DNA of 64,000 bases from Anaerobacillus isosaccharinicus (GTDB lineage Bacteria; Bacillota; Bacilli; Bacillales; Anaerobacillaceae), in the NCBI RefSeq assembly GCF_001866075.3, contig NZ_CP063356.1, positions 3,214,164 to 3,278,163 on the forward strand, in the 5' to 3' direction. The translations under genes and the position numbers were made by a program. Below are positions 1 through 7,596 of this stretch, piece after piece. The notes beneath the pieces were generated by a model. It made no database searches. It was not told where the DNA came from and saw only the letters and a program-made list of their open reading frames with translations. Each line of letters opens with the position of its first letter. Position 1 is the stretch's first letter.

Positions 1-608
1 TGACGACTGTTATTGGTTTCCTACAAATAGCTAAAAATGATTTAGGGGCACCATTATCTGAGGAATACATTAACTTAATGCTTTCAGAACTGAGACGTGC
101 CAATGGGATTATAACGGAATTTTTAACGCTAGCTAAAAATAAAGCTAGTAATAAAAATGTTGAAAATCTAAATTCTATTATCCAACTAATCTTTCCATTA
201 CTTCAGGCTGAGGCTTTAATGAGTTCAAAGGAAGTTTATCTTGATTTAGGAGATGTCCCCAATTTAAGTGTAGATGAAAAAGAAATAAGACAAATGCTTT
301 TAAATATCGGGTTAAATGGTTTAGAATCAATGATTCCAGGTGGAATATTAACGATAAAGACGTTTCTAAATGAATTAGACCAAGTTGTGCTCCAAATTAA
401 AGACGAAGGTAGGGGGATTAGTAAAGATGTGCTTGAAAAAATTGGTACACCATTTTTTACAACGAAGGAAAATGGTACTGGTTTGGGTATGGCGATTTGT
501 TATAGTATTGCAGCCAGACATGACGCTGAAATCTCCGTTGAAACGAGTTGTAAAGGAACGAGCTTCTTTATTTGTTTTGCCCGAAAAAACAATTTAGTAA
601 TGAATTGA
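1..608 (+). CDS. Sensor histidine kinase, C-terminal part (5' end outside window)
   Basis: The reading frame is open from base 3, so the gene starts upstream of the window. The first residues (TTVIGFLQIAKND) resemble the stretch that follows the phospho-accepting histidine in sporulation-type kinases; the histidine itself is outside. The HATPase domain follows: an N-box (LLNIGLNGLESM), a G1 box (DEGRGIS) and an F/G2 region (FFTTKENGTGLGMAI). The protein would autophosphorylate and pass phosphate to a response regulator or Spo0F-like carrier, which is inferred from the family. No sensor domain is visible, so the signal and the exact kinase are unknown. A terminator follows directly. Confidence 0.85.
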   Translation, partial: TTVIGFLQIAKNDLGAPLSEEYINLMLSELRRANGIITEFLTLAKNKASNKNVENLNSIIQLIFPLLQAEALMSSKEVYLDLGDVPNLSVDEKEIRQMLLNIGLNGLESMIPGGILTIKTFLNELDQVVLQIKDEGRGISKDVLEKIGTPFFTTKENGTGLGMAICYSIAARHDAEISVETSCKGTSFFICFARKNNLVMN

Positions 609-620
609 ATATACATAAAT

Positions 621-665
621 AAGGAGTTGTGCTAAATGTTGAATAAGTAGCAAAACTCCTTTTAT
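621..665 (+). terminator. Rho-independent terminator after the kinase
   Basis: AAGGAGTTGTGCT pairs with AGCAAAACTCCTT with one mismatch, across a 15-base loop, and is followed by a T-rich run. Confidence 0.75.
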
Positions 666-673
666 TATAGATT

Positions 674-1423
674 TTATTTTAATAAAAACTGCTTTTGGAT
701 AAGAAAACTCTTTAATGTTAACCTTTTTTCAGAGGCTAACATCTTCGTCATTTGCTCTGTCCATCGTTCATTTCTTATCCCATTTGTTCTTTGGGAGTAG
801 TAAGCAGAAATGACCTGATTGTAATTTTGTAATTGCTTTTTAGTTAGTTCAACATTTTGTTCATATTGATCGACGTGATAAACGTTTTCCAATGGAAGAC
901 GAGGTTTTATGCTAGATTCTTGATCACTATAGCCTACTGCTAAACCTACAATAGGAATAACATGATCAGGAAGCTTTAAAAGCTTGCTTACTTTTTCAAT
1001 GTTACTTCTAATCCCTCCTATGTAAACTGTACCAAGCCCCATAGACTCTGCTGCTATAACGGCATTCTGAGCAGCAAGGGATGCATCAATTGATCCTACA
1101 AGGAATTTTTCTGTACTCTCAGTAGCAAGCGGCTCGTTAAACTGTTCGAGTTCAGCTCCAAGTTTATGACGATAGAAATCCGCACAAAAAACGAAAAAGT
1201 GGCCATTTTTAGCGACATAGGCTTGGTTACCAGCGAGCTCTGCTAATTTTTGTTTCGTATCTTTGTTTTTTACCCCAATAATTGAATACGCTTGCATAAA
1301 GCTTGACGTTGCGGCCATTTGTGCGCTTTTTACTATTGTTTTAATTTGCTCTTCTGTTAGCTCTTCATCTTTAAAATTTCGAATCGAAACATGATTTTGC
1401 AATAACTTAATAGTGTCATTCAT
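674..1423 (-). CDS. nfrA: NfrA-type NAD(P)H-dependent flavin nitroreductase
   Basis: FMN-dependent oxidoreductase of the nitroreductase superfamily that reduces FMN or nitro compounds with NAD(P)H in the cytoplasm. Family marks are HVSIRNFKDEELT near the N-terminus, the ATSSFMQAYSIIGV block and AAESMGLGTVYIGGIR in the flavin-binding region. Starting at MNDTIKLL gives 249 residues, the length I recall for B. subtilis NfrA. This start has GGAG six bases upstream; a longer frame to 1450 has no ribosome binding site. It is convergent with the kinase gene. The substrate in vivo is not determined by the sequence. Confidence 0.88.
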   Translation of the reverse strand: MNDTIKLLQNHVSIRNFKDEELTEEQIKTIVKSAQMAATSSFMQAYSIIGVKNKDTKQKLAELAGNQAYVAKNGHFFVFCADFYRHKLGAELEQFNEPLATESTEKFLVGSIDASLAAQNAVIAAESMGLGTVYIGGIRSNIEKVSKLLKLPDHVIPIVGLAVGYSDQESSIKPRLPLENVYHVDQYEQNVELTKKQLQNYNQVISAYYSQRTNGIRNERWTEQMTKMLASEKRLTLKSFLIQKQFLLK

Positions 1424-1541
1424 TTTTTTCAACTCCATTTTCATTTGCATTTTTCCTAGTTAAATTCTAACATAAGATATGGACAAGAAACAGTAAGATG
1501 AATGGCATTGTTGATTGCAATGAGATTAGGAGGAAAGAGTA

Positions 1542-1757
1542 ATGGATCAAGGTTTATTATTATTAGTGGCTGTTGTTATTGGTGTTTTTGGAATTTTATT
1601 TGTGTATAAAAAATCAATGGCTGAAATTATTGAAGCAATGAAAAAAAAGGATTACCAAGTAGTAGAGAAAGCACAAACTCAAATGTTCATTAAAATAGCG
1701 ATTATGGAAATCATACCTGTTATTTTAGTTGTTATCGCTATACTAGATATGTTTTAG
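1542..1757 (+). CDS. Small two-helix membrane protein (unknown)
   Basis: A 71-residue protein with two hydrophobic helices (about residues 4-22 and 49-70) around a polar charged loop (KKSMAEIIEAMKKKDYQVVEK), giving a hairpin topology. AGGAGG lies seven bases before the ATG. The next gene follows ten bases later, also as a tiny membrane protein, so the two form one transcript. I do not recognise the family; the hairpin shape superficially resembles ATP synthase subunit c, but the conserved carboxylate in a small-residue helix is not present. Confidence 0.7.
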   Translation: MDQGLLLLVAVVIGVFGILFVYKKSMAEIIEAMKKKDYQVVEKAQTQMFIKIAIMEIIPVILVVIAILDMF

Positions 1758-1767
1758 GAGGAGTATT

Positions 1768-1971
1768 ATGGGATATTTTATTGCAATTATTGTCATCTGG
1801 GTGATTGGTGTAATAGGCGTATTAGGAGAAAAAAATAATATTGCATTAAAAGACTTGGAACAACATGAAAAATTACGAGTTACTGGTTTAACATTTATTG
1901 GCTTTGCAATTATTAGTTCTTTTCCTGCGATTGCGTTAATTCTCTTGTCATTACAATTAGGGTTTGAATAG
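1768..1971 (+). CDS. Small membrane protein, partner of the upstream gene (unknown)
   Basis: A 67-residue protein with an N-terminal helix (about residues 3-20), a short charged loop (GEKNNIALKDLEQHEKLR) and a second helix (about 39-62). TAGGAGGAG precedes the ATG by six bases, and the preceding gene ends ten bases upstream, so the pair is probably translated together and may form a hetero-oligomer. No family is recognised. A strong hairpin terminator starts at the stop codon. Confidence 0.7.
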   Translation: MGYFIAIIVIWVIGVIGVLGEKNNIALKDLEQHEKLRVTGLTFIGFAIISSFPAIALILLSLQLGFE

Positions 1972-2001
1972 AAAAAAGCTTGAGTAATCAAGCTTTTTTT
2001 T
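1970..2001. terminator. Bidirectional terminator between the small membrane genes and yppG
   Basis: AAAAAAGCTTGA and TCAAGCTTTTTT form a 12-bp stem with loop GTAA; both strands end in T-runs, serving the convergent genes. Confidence 0.85.
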
Positions 2002-2010
2002 CTATTACAG

Positions 2011-2364
2011 CTATTTTTTCGGAGTAAATAAAGAACCAAGCTGTTTCATGATTGGACTTACTTGGTTAGCTGTTTTCATCATTTGATCAAATTGGCTGAC
2101 TGCTTTTTGAAAGTCAAAAGTTCCATCAGGCCCTGTAAACAGGCCAGGTTGAGAATTTTGTGTCGGCTGTTGGTTTTGTTCTCCTTGTGGAGTTTGTGAA
2201 ATTTGCTGTTGCCCTTGTAAATTCGGAGGCGGATAAGCAGTAGGTGAATAATATGGTCCATATTGATAAGGTTGCTGGTAATGATTTTGATAATAATAAG
2301 GCTGCATATTTTGATGGTACGGATGATGATAAGGGAATTGATGATGTGGGTTTCTAAAAAACAT
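2011..2364 (-). CDS. yppG: YppG-like protein
   Basis: A 117-residue protein with a Tyr/His/Pro/Gln-rich low-complexity N-terminal half and a C-terminal motif (FDFQKAVSQFDQMMKTANQVSPIMKQLGSLF) typical of the YppG-like family of spore formers. Function is unknown; a coat or spore-surface role is only a guess from the composition. AGGAGGGAG lies upstream of the ATG. The insertion-sequence tandem begins 26 bp upstream of the start codon. Before that insertion the small heat-shock gene ended 22 bp upstream on the same strand, so yppG was probably the second gene of its transcript and has lost its native promoter. Confidence 0.8.
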   Translation of the reverse strand: MFFRNPHHQFPYHHPYHQNMQPYYYQNHYQQPYQYGPYYSPTAYPPPNLQGQQQISQTPQGEQNQQPTQNSQPGLFTGPDGTFDFQKAVSQFDQMMKTANQVSPIMKQLGSLFTPKK

Positions 2365-2546
2365 TTAAATCACTCCCTCCTATGCATTATATAGACTCTC
2401 GGCATTTGCCGAGCCTTGTGGCTCAAGGTTTTCTTGAACCAATTTATTTGTATCCCTCCTATTTCTAGGTGGGATTTTTACTTTAGATTTCTTTTTCAAT
2501 TGGGAATTAATTGTTGAAAAATATCATAAAAAAACTAAAAAAACAC

Positions 2547-2575
2547 TTGACTTTTTAGTGCAACCCCAATAATCG
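2547..2575 (+). promoter_or_regulatory. Transposase promoter, IS copy 1
   Basis: TTGACT and TAATCG are spaced by 17 bases. The same arrangement, including the flanking CCCCAATAATCG, is kept in the divergent element at 24.9-26.8 kb, which supports it being functional. The -10 is weak. The equivalent site in copy 2 is 4436-4464. Confidence 0.55.
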
Positions 2576-2623
2576 CCGAGGAGGAATTGACTTCCTAACA
2601 ATACGGTGAAATGGGGGATTTAA

Positions 2624-4123
2624 ATGAAACCTACGCTAATACCACATATCTCATATCAAAACTTCGTTTTAGACCAACTAAATACTCATTACTCAGGCGG
2701 TATACTGACTCTCGTACGAAAAGATTGGACTATTATCTCAAAGTTATGGATCACGGATCTTTCTTTTACTACTACTTGGCTTCATGATTTATATTCAGTT
2801 AAAGGTCCTGAGCCACGTGATCCTGCTTCCATGCTTCGCTCTTATCTTTTGTGTTTATTGACAAGTCCGACCCTGAGTATTACAGAATGGGTGAACCAAC
2901 TCCATCGTGTTCCTCTTTACACGATCCTTAGCGGCTTTGAACCTGGGGATGTTCCAGGGGTCGGTACTTTTTATGACTTCTTCAGACGGCTATCAGGTTT
3001 TGAGAAGGCTAATGTAAAACCTTTTATTAAGCTCAAACGAAAAAAGAAGCAGAAGAAAAAACCGAAAAAGGGTGAAAAAGCAACTCCTAGAAACCCTGGT
3101 ATTATTAGAAAATTAGTAGATCGTCATTTACGCCATGGTTCAAAACAAAAACAATTGCCGGGAGATCAATTATACGCGTTTTTTCAATCTCAATTTCTTG
3201 AGGTTTCAGCGAGATTGGGTTTGCTTGGAGATCCCCATTCCCTTGGTGTTGTTGGAGATGGGACACCTGTGGAAACAGCGAGTTACCCAAGAAGCAAACC
3301 TATTTGTGATTGTAGTGCCCAAGGACTAACGAATTGTACTCATCCTCGTCGATATTCTCAACCTGACATCGACTCAGGTTGGGATAGTTCAAGGGAGAGG
3401 TACTTCAACGGATATCATCTCTACATGATATCCACTAGCGATAGCCGATTCGACTTACCGCTATATCCACGGCTACATCCTGCTTCCCGGCATGATTCAG
3501 TCAGCCTAGTGGTTAGCTCAATTGAATTTTCGCAACGGTACACCTTGGGCACAATTGATAAAATCCTTCTCGATGCCGCACATGATGCAGAACCGATTTA
3601 CGAATTACTGGACCATCATAATGTGGAACCATTTATTGATCTTAATGTTCGAACAAAGAAAAACTTCAGTACGCAAAGTGATATTCAGATTTCTCCCCTA
3701 GGCGTTCCTATTTGTCCAATTGGAATGGAAATGAAACCCAATGGGTTTGACAAATCTCAAAACCGCCAAAAGTGGCGTTGTCCACTAGCTTGCGGAACAA
3801 AAAATACATGTTCCACTCCGTGTTCTAAAGCGAAGTATGGCCGGACATTTCATACGTTTAAGCAAGATAATCTTCGTCTGTTCACTAAAACACCGAGGTC
3901 TTCTGAAAAGTGGAAACTGATTTATAAACGAAGAACTTCAGTTGAACGTTCGAACAAAAGAGAAAAAGTCGACTATCACTTAGAATCTGGGCGTCATCGC
4001 TCTACAAAAATGTGGTATGTCCGCTTATATTCAATCATGATGTGTCAACACATAGATGCTTGGTACAGTAGTCAGAAAGAGACTTTGAACATCCAAGAAA
4101 TCATCTTTTCTAAGAGCGCCTAG
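2624..4123 (+). CDS. DDE transposase of IS copy 1
   Basis: A 499-residue transposase. Probable catalytic acidic residues sit in GDGTPVE, LLDAAHDAEPIYELL and TSVERSNKREKVDYHL, giving the D-D-E order. A lysine-rich stretch near residue 140 (KRKKKQKKKPKK) and Cys pairs (CDCSAQGLTNC; CPLACGTKNTCSTPC) suggest DNA binding and a metal-bound fold. The start has GGGGG seven bases upstream. The frame is intact. It is nearly identical to the second copy through residue 346 and differs at several positions afterwards. Confidence 0.9.
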   Translation: MKPTLIPHISYQNFVLDQLNTHYSGGILTLVRKDWTIISKLWITDLSFTTTWLHDLYSVKGPEPRDPASMLRSYLLCLLTSPTLSITEWVNQLHRVPLYTILSGFEPGDVPGVGTFYDFFRRLSGFEKANVKPFIKLKRKKKQKKKPKKGEKATPRNPGIIRKLVDRHLRHGSKQKQLPGDQLYAFFQSQFLEVSARLGLLGDPHSLGVVGDGTPVETASYPRSKPICDCSAQGLTNCTHPRRYSQPDIDSGWDSSRERYFNGYHLYMISTSDSRFDLPLYPRLHPASRHDSVSLVVSSIEFSQRYTLGTIDKILLDAAHDAEPIYELLDHHNVEPFIDLNVRTKKNFSTQSDIQISPLGVPICPIGMEMKPNGFDKSQNRQKWRCPLACGTKNTCSTPCSKAKYGRTFHTFKQDNLRLFTKTPRSSEKWKLIYKRRTSVERSNKREKVDYHLESGRHRSTKMWYVRLYSIMMCQHIDAWYSSQKETLNIQEIIFSKSA

Positions 4124-4275
4124 TCATTTTTAAAAAATAGCAGCCGTAGGCTTATTTGGTATACACTTTTTTGAAAACACTATGAAAACACATCACTTTG
4201 CTGTCCTGTTAATGAAATTCCCAGTAAATTTTTTACAAATCTTCGATAAACTCATCATTTATTCCGAGAGTCTAT

Positions 4276-4279
4276 TTAT
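4276..4279. repeat. TTAT target duplication shared by the two IS copies
   Basis: The same four bases, TTAT, lie left of copy 1 (2387-2390), between the copies, and right of copy 2 (6179-6182). This is what two insertions at the same target position, each duplicating TTAT, would leave. Confidence 0.75.
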
Positions 4280-6178
4280 ATAGACTCTCGGCATTTGCCG
4301 AGCCTTGTGGCTCAAGGTTTTCTTGAACCAATTTATTTGTATCCCTCCTATTTCTAGGTGGGATTTTTACTTTAGATTTCTTTTTCAATTGGGAATTAAT
4401 TGTTGAAAAATATCATAAAAAAACTAAAAAAACACTTGACTTTTTAGTGCAACCCCAATAATCGCCGAGGAGGAATTGACTTCCTAACAATACGGTGAAA
4501 TGGGGGATTTAAATGAAACCTACGCTAATACCACATATCTCATATCAAAACTTCGTTTTAGACCAACTAAATACTCATTACTCAGGCGGTATACTGACTC
4601 TCGTACGAAAAGATTGGACTATTATCTCAAAGTTATGGATCACGGATCTTTCTTTTACTACTACTTGGCTTCATGATTTATATTCAGTTAAAGGTCCTGA
4701 GCCACGTGATCCTGCTTCCATGCTTCGCTCTTATCTTTTGTGTTTATTGACAAGTCCGACCCTGAGTATTACAGAATGGGTGAACCAACTCCATCGTGTT
4801 CCTCTTTACACGATCCTTAGCGGCTTTGAACCTGGGGATGTTCCAGGGGTCGGTACTTTTTATGACTTCTTCAGACGGCTATCAGGTTTTGAGAAGGCTA
4901 ATGTAAAACCTTTTATTAAGCTCAAACGAAAAAAGAAGAAGAAGAAAAAACCGAAAAAGGGTGAAAAAGCAACTCCTAGAAACCCTGGTATTATTAGAAA
5001 ATTAGTAGATCGTCATTTACGCCATGGTTCAAAACAAAAACAATTGCCGGGAGATCAATTATACGCGTTTTTTCAATCTCAATTTCTTGAGGTTTCAGCG
5101 AGATTGGGTTTGCTTGGAGATCCCCATTCCCTTGGTGTTGTTGGAGATGGGACACCTGTGGAAACAGCGAGTTACCCAAGAAGCAAACCTATTTGTGATT
5201 GTAGTGCCCAAGGACTAACGAATTGTACTCATCCTCGTCGATATTCTCAACCTGACATCGACTCAGGTTGGGATAGTTCAAGGGAGAGGTACTTCAACGG
5301 ATATCATCTCTACATGATATCCACTAGCGATAGCCGATTCGACTTACCGCTATATCCACGGCTACATCCTGCTTCCCGGCATGATTCAGTCAGCCTAGTG
5401 GTTAGCTCAATTGAATTTTCGCAACGGTACACCTTGGGCACAATTGATAAAATCCTTCTCGATGCCGCACATGATGCAGAACCGATTTACGAATTACTGG
5501 ACCATCATAATGTGGAACCGTTTATTGATCTTAATGTTCGAACAAAGAAAAACTTCAGTACGGAAAGTGATATTCAAATTTCTCCCATAGGCGTGCCTAT
5601 TTGTCCAATCGGTAAGGAAATGAAACCCAACGGTTTTGACATATCTCAAAACCGCCAAAAGTGGCGTTGTCCACTAGCTTGCGGATCGAAAAATACATGT
5701 TCCACTCCGTGTTCTAAAGCGAAGTATGGCCGCACATTTCATACGTTTAAGCGAGATAATCTTCGTCTGTTCACTAAAACACCAAGATCTTCTGAAAAGT
5801 GGAAACTCATTTATAAACGAAGAACTTCAGTTGAACGTTCGAACAAAAGAGAAAAAGTCGATTATCACTTAGAAGCTGGGCGCCATCGCTCTACAAAAAT
5901 GTGGTATGTCCGCCTATACTCAATCATGATGTGTCAACACATAGATGCTTGGTACAGTAGTCAGAAAGAGACTTTGAACATTCAGGAAATCATCTTTACT
6001 AAAAGCGCCTAGACAATTTTTAAAAAATAGAATAACTGTAGGCTTATTTGGTGCATACTTTTTTGAAAACACTATGAAAACACTATGAAAACACATCATT
6101 TTACTGTCCTGTTAATGAATTTTCCAGTGAATTTTTTACAAACTCTCGATAAACTCATCATTTATTCCGAGAGTCTAT
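4280..6178 (+). mobile_element. Insertion sequence, tandem copy 2
   Basis: A second copy of the same element, in direct orientation, 4 bp after the first and with identical 12-bp terminal repeats. It is 1899 bp long; the 3' non-coding tail carries an 11-bp duplication (CACTATGAAAA) absent from copy 1. The right end abuts the stop codon of the small heat-shock gene: the TAA on the minus strand is itself part of the TTAT duplication, so that gene stays intact. Confidence 0.9.
4513..6012 (+). CDS. DDE transposase of IS copy 2
   Basis: A 499-residue transposase, almost the same protein as copy 1. Differences are one Gln to Lys in the lysine-rich stretch, then changes clustered in the last third (for example PIGKEMKPNGFDISQN against PIGMEMKPNGFDKSQN, and LEAGRH against LESGRH). 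All three putative catalytic positions and the Cys pairs are retained, so both copies could be active. It has the same GGGGG ribosome binding site and the same upstream promoter. Confidence 0.9.
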   Translation: MKPTLIPHISYQNFVLDQLNTHYSGGILTLVRKDWTIISKLWITDLSFTTTWLHDLYSVKGPEPRDPASMLRSYLLCLLTSPTLSITEWVNQLHRVPLYTILSGFEPGDVPGVGTFYDFFRRLSGFEKANVKPFIKLKRKKKKKKKPKKGEKATPRNPGIIRKLVDRHLRHGSKQKQLPGDQLYAFFQSQFLEVSARLGLLGDPHSLGVVGDGTPVETASYPRSKPICDCSAQGLTNCTHPRRYSQPDIDSGWDSSRERYFNGYHLYMISTSDSRFDLPLYPRLHPASRHDSVSLVVSSIEFSQRYTLGTIDKILLDAAHDAEPIYELLDHHNVEPFIDLNVRTKKNFSTESDIQISPIGVPICPIGKEMKPNGFDISQNRQKWRCPLACGSKNTCSTPCSKAKYGRTFHTFKRDNLRLFTKTPRSSEKWKLIYKRRTSVERSNKREKVDYHLEAGRHRSTKMWYVRLYSIMMCQHIDAWYSSQKETLNIQEIIFTKSA

Positions 6179-6607
6179 TTATTCAATTTCAATTGTTCTT
6201 TTTTTATTTGGAATTGTTATTTTTAACAGACCGTCTCGGAAAGATGCTTTCACATCTCGCACTGAAATAGTAAAAGGAACCATGATAACTCTTTGGGCTT
6301 TGTGAAATGATTTTGAGCTTTTAAAGCTATTGTTTATTTCGTTTTTTTCCTCAATGATCTCCGAATTTTCAACACTAATTTTAATATGATTACTATAAAT
6401 ATCTAAATTGATTTGTTCCTTCTTTATCCCAGGTAACTGCGCTTCAATGATGTATTGGTTGTTTGTTTCGTATTGATGAACTGGAAATCCTGAAGCAAAA
6501 TTAAAATTACGAAATGCATCTTGAAAAAAGCCGTCAATTGATTTGAGAAAATCAGCAATTGGCAAGTCATTAAATGGAGTCGGCAGATTATCTTTCTTTT
6601 TACTCAT
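6179..6607 (-). CDS. Small heat-shock protein (Hsp20/alpha-crystallin family)
   Basis: A 142-residue ATP-independent chaperone of the Hsp20 family. The N-terminal arm (SIDGFFQDAFRNFNF) is followed by an alpha-crystallin domain from about residue 45 (YIIEAQLPGIKKEQINLDI ... VPFTISVRDVKASFRDGLLKITIP) and the C-terminal I-x-I type tail (IEIE) used for oligomer contacts. Some family members in spore formers are coat-associated (CotM, CotP), so either a stress or a spore role is possible. The stop codon overlaps the target duplication of the adjacent insertion sequence, which removed whatever lay downstream, including the original link to yppG. Confidence 0.85.
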   Translation of the reverse strand: MSKKKDNLPTPFNDLPIADFLKSIDGFFQDAFRNFNFASGFPVHQYETNNQYIIEAQLPGIKKEQINLDIYSNHIKISVENSEIIEEKNEINNSFKSSKSFHKAQRVIMVPFTISVRDVKASFRDGLLKITIPNKKRTIEIE

Positions 6608-6792
6608 CGTACAATCACCTCAATAAAATATAGTCCTATCATCCAAGGAATCTCAATACATTTTATGTAACAGTAAAGAAAATGTATGGGCCCTTGCCTA
6701 GGGATTTTCAACTAAATTAATGTTATTTATACGAATATCGTTCCCTTTTAATCTAGTAGGAATAAACTAGCAGAAAGAGGGGAGGTGAGTAC

Positions 6793-7140
6793 ATGCTAAC
6801 CGATTTGTTGTCTCAAGTGGAAATTAGTGATAAGTTAGCAGTTGTTGTACCAGCTTTAATGATCATTGGTTACGCATTAAAGCGAACACCAAAAATAGCG
6901 GATTGGATGATTGTTTGGATCCTCTTACTATTAGGTGTAATTGCAAGTGTCTTCACGCTAGGACTCACAGTTAGTGGAATTGCTAACGGGGTATTCGCAG
7001 CAGGAGCAGCAATTTCAACTCACCAAGCGTACAAACAAACGAAAAATAGAGATAAGGAAGAAGTAATTAGCGAAATGATTGAAGAAAAATTAAAGGGTAG
7101 GGAAAAAAATTTAGAGAAAGACAAAGAAGGAGCGGAGTAG
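6793..7140 (+). CDS. Holin-like membrane protein (Hol44/superfamily V type)
   Basis: A 115-residue protein with three predicted membrane helices (about residues 15-28, 36-56 and 58-75) and a charged C-terminal tail (KQTKNRDKEEVISEMIEEKLKGREKN), the layout of phage holins of the Hol44 group. GGGGAGGTGAG precedes the ATG. No lysin, antiholin or phage structural genes adjoin it, so it is an orphan; it may be a domesticated export or lysis factor. An amidase without a signal peptide lies 20 kb away at 26.8 kb. Assignment rests on topology and composition, hence moderate confidence. Confidence 0.65.
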   Translation: MLTDLLSQVEISDKLAVVVPALMIIGYALKRTPKIADWMIVWILLLLGVIASVFTLGLTVSGIANGVFAAGAAISTHQAYKQTKNRDKEEVISEMIEEKLKGREKNLEKDKEGAE

Positions 7141-7156
7141 CCCGCTCTTTCATTTT
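7130..7156 (+). terminator. Terminator overlapping the holin stop codon
   Basis: GAGCGG pairs with CCGCTC around AGTAGC, which contains the stop codon TAG, followed by TTTCATTTTT. Confidence 0.65.
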
Positions 7157-7593
7157 TAAGCTTTTGTCCAATTTGAAACGATATTGACGCCTGCAGCCTT
7201 TAGCGTTTGAAAGATTGGGCAACGAGCATCACTTAGTTCACGCAGCTCTTGGATACGATCTTCACTTTCTGTTGTACTGAGTTTTGCTTCGATTTTTACC
7301 CATTCAAAATAAGTTCGAACACTGCTATCACCCATAAGTCCTCTTAAATCTAGTTCACCAGTAACCTCGTATTCTATTCCTTGTAGGTCGAAATTGATCT
7401 CCTTTGCCACAAAGTTTGCAATCACATTTTCACAAGATGCTAGCGCACCTAAAAGAGTGGATAGTGGGTCTGGACCTTGATTTGTCCCACCAAAGCTTTC
7501 TGGTTCGTCAATTGTAAAAGAATGTTCCCCTGCAGTTACTTGCGTTTTCATTTTTTCGCTTAAACCATTTGTTTTTACTGTAAGTTTTGACAT
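7156..7593 (-). CDS. OsmC family protein
   Basis: A 145-residue OsmC/Ohr-superfamily protein, a cytoplasmic thiol-dependent peroxide-handling fold. Both family cysteines are present, C54 in ALASCENV and C125 in DARCPIFQTL. The ATG has GAGGT seven bases upstream, and the stop of the MetE-like gene is three bases before it, so the two are translationally adjacent. It is the last gene of the sulfur-transfer operon. In family members the cysteine pair reduces organic or sulfur-containing peroxides with lipoyl or low-molecular thiols; the substrate here is unknown. Confidence 0.85.
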   Translation of the reverse strand: MSKLTVKTNGLSEKMKTQVTAGEHSFTIDEPESFGGTNQGPDPLSTLLGALASCENVIANFVAKEINFDLQGIEYEVTGELDLRGLMGDSSVRTYFEWVKIEAKLSTTESEDRIQELRELSDARCPIFQTLKAAGVNIVSNWTKA

Positions 7594-7596
7594 GGG

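Larger units (their letters stand above)
2391..4275 (+). mobile_element. Insertion sequence, tandem copy 1
   Basis: An 1885-bp element with 12-bp perfect terminal inverted repeats, ATAGACTCTCGG on the left and CCGAGAGTCTAT on the right. TTAT lies immediately outside both ends, consistent with a 4-bp target duplication. It carries one transposase gene. Just inside the left end are short hairpins (CTCGGCA/TGCCGAG, then GAGCC/GGCTC) that could block incoming transcription. The second copy starts four bases after this one. The IS family is uncertain; the transposase is a DDE type in the broad IS4-like group. Confidence 0.9.

Noticed and set aside
1743-2039. 98-residue minus-strand frame over the small membrane genes
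   Set aside because: It overlaps two well-supported genes and a terminator, has no ribosome binding site and an unlikely composition.
3105-3290. Minus-strand frame inside the transposase (and its copy at 4994-5179)
   Set aside because: A shadow of the transposase in another frame, repeated only because the IS is repeated.
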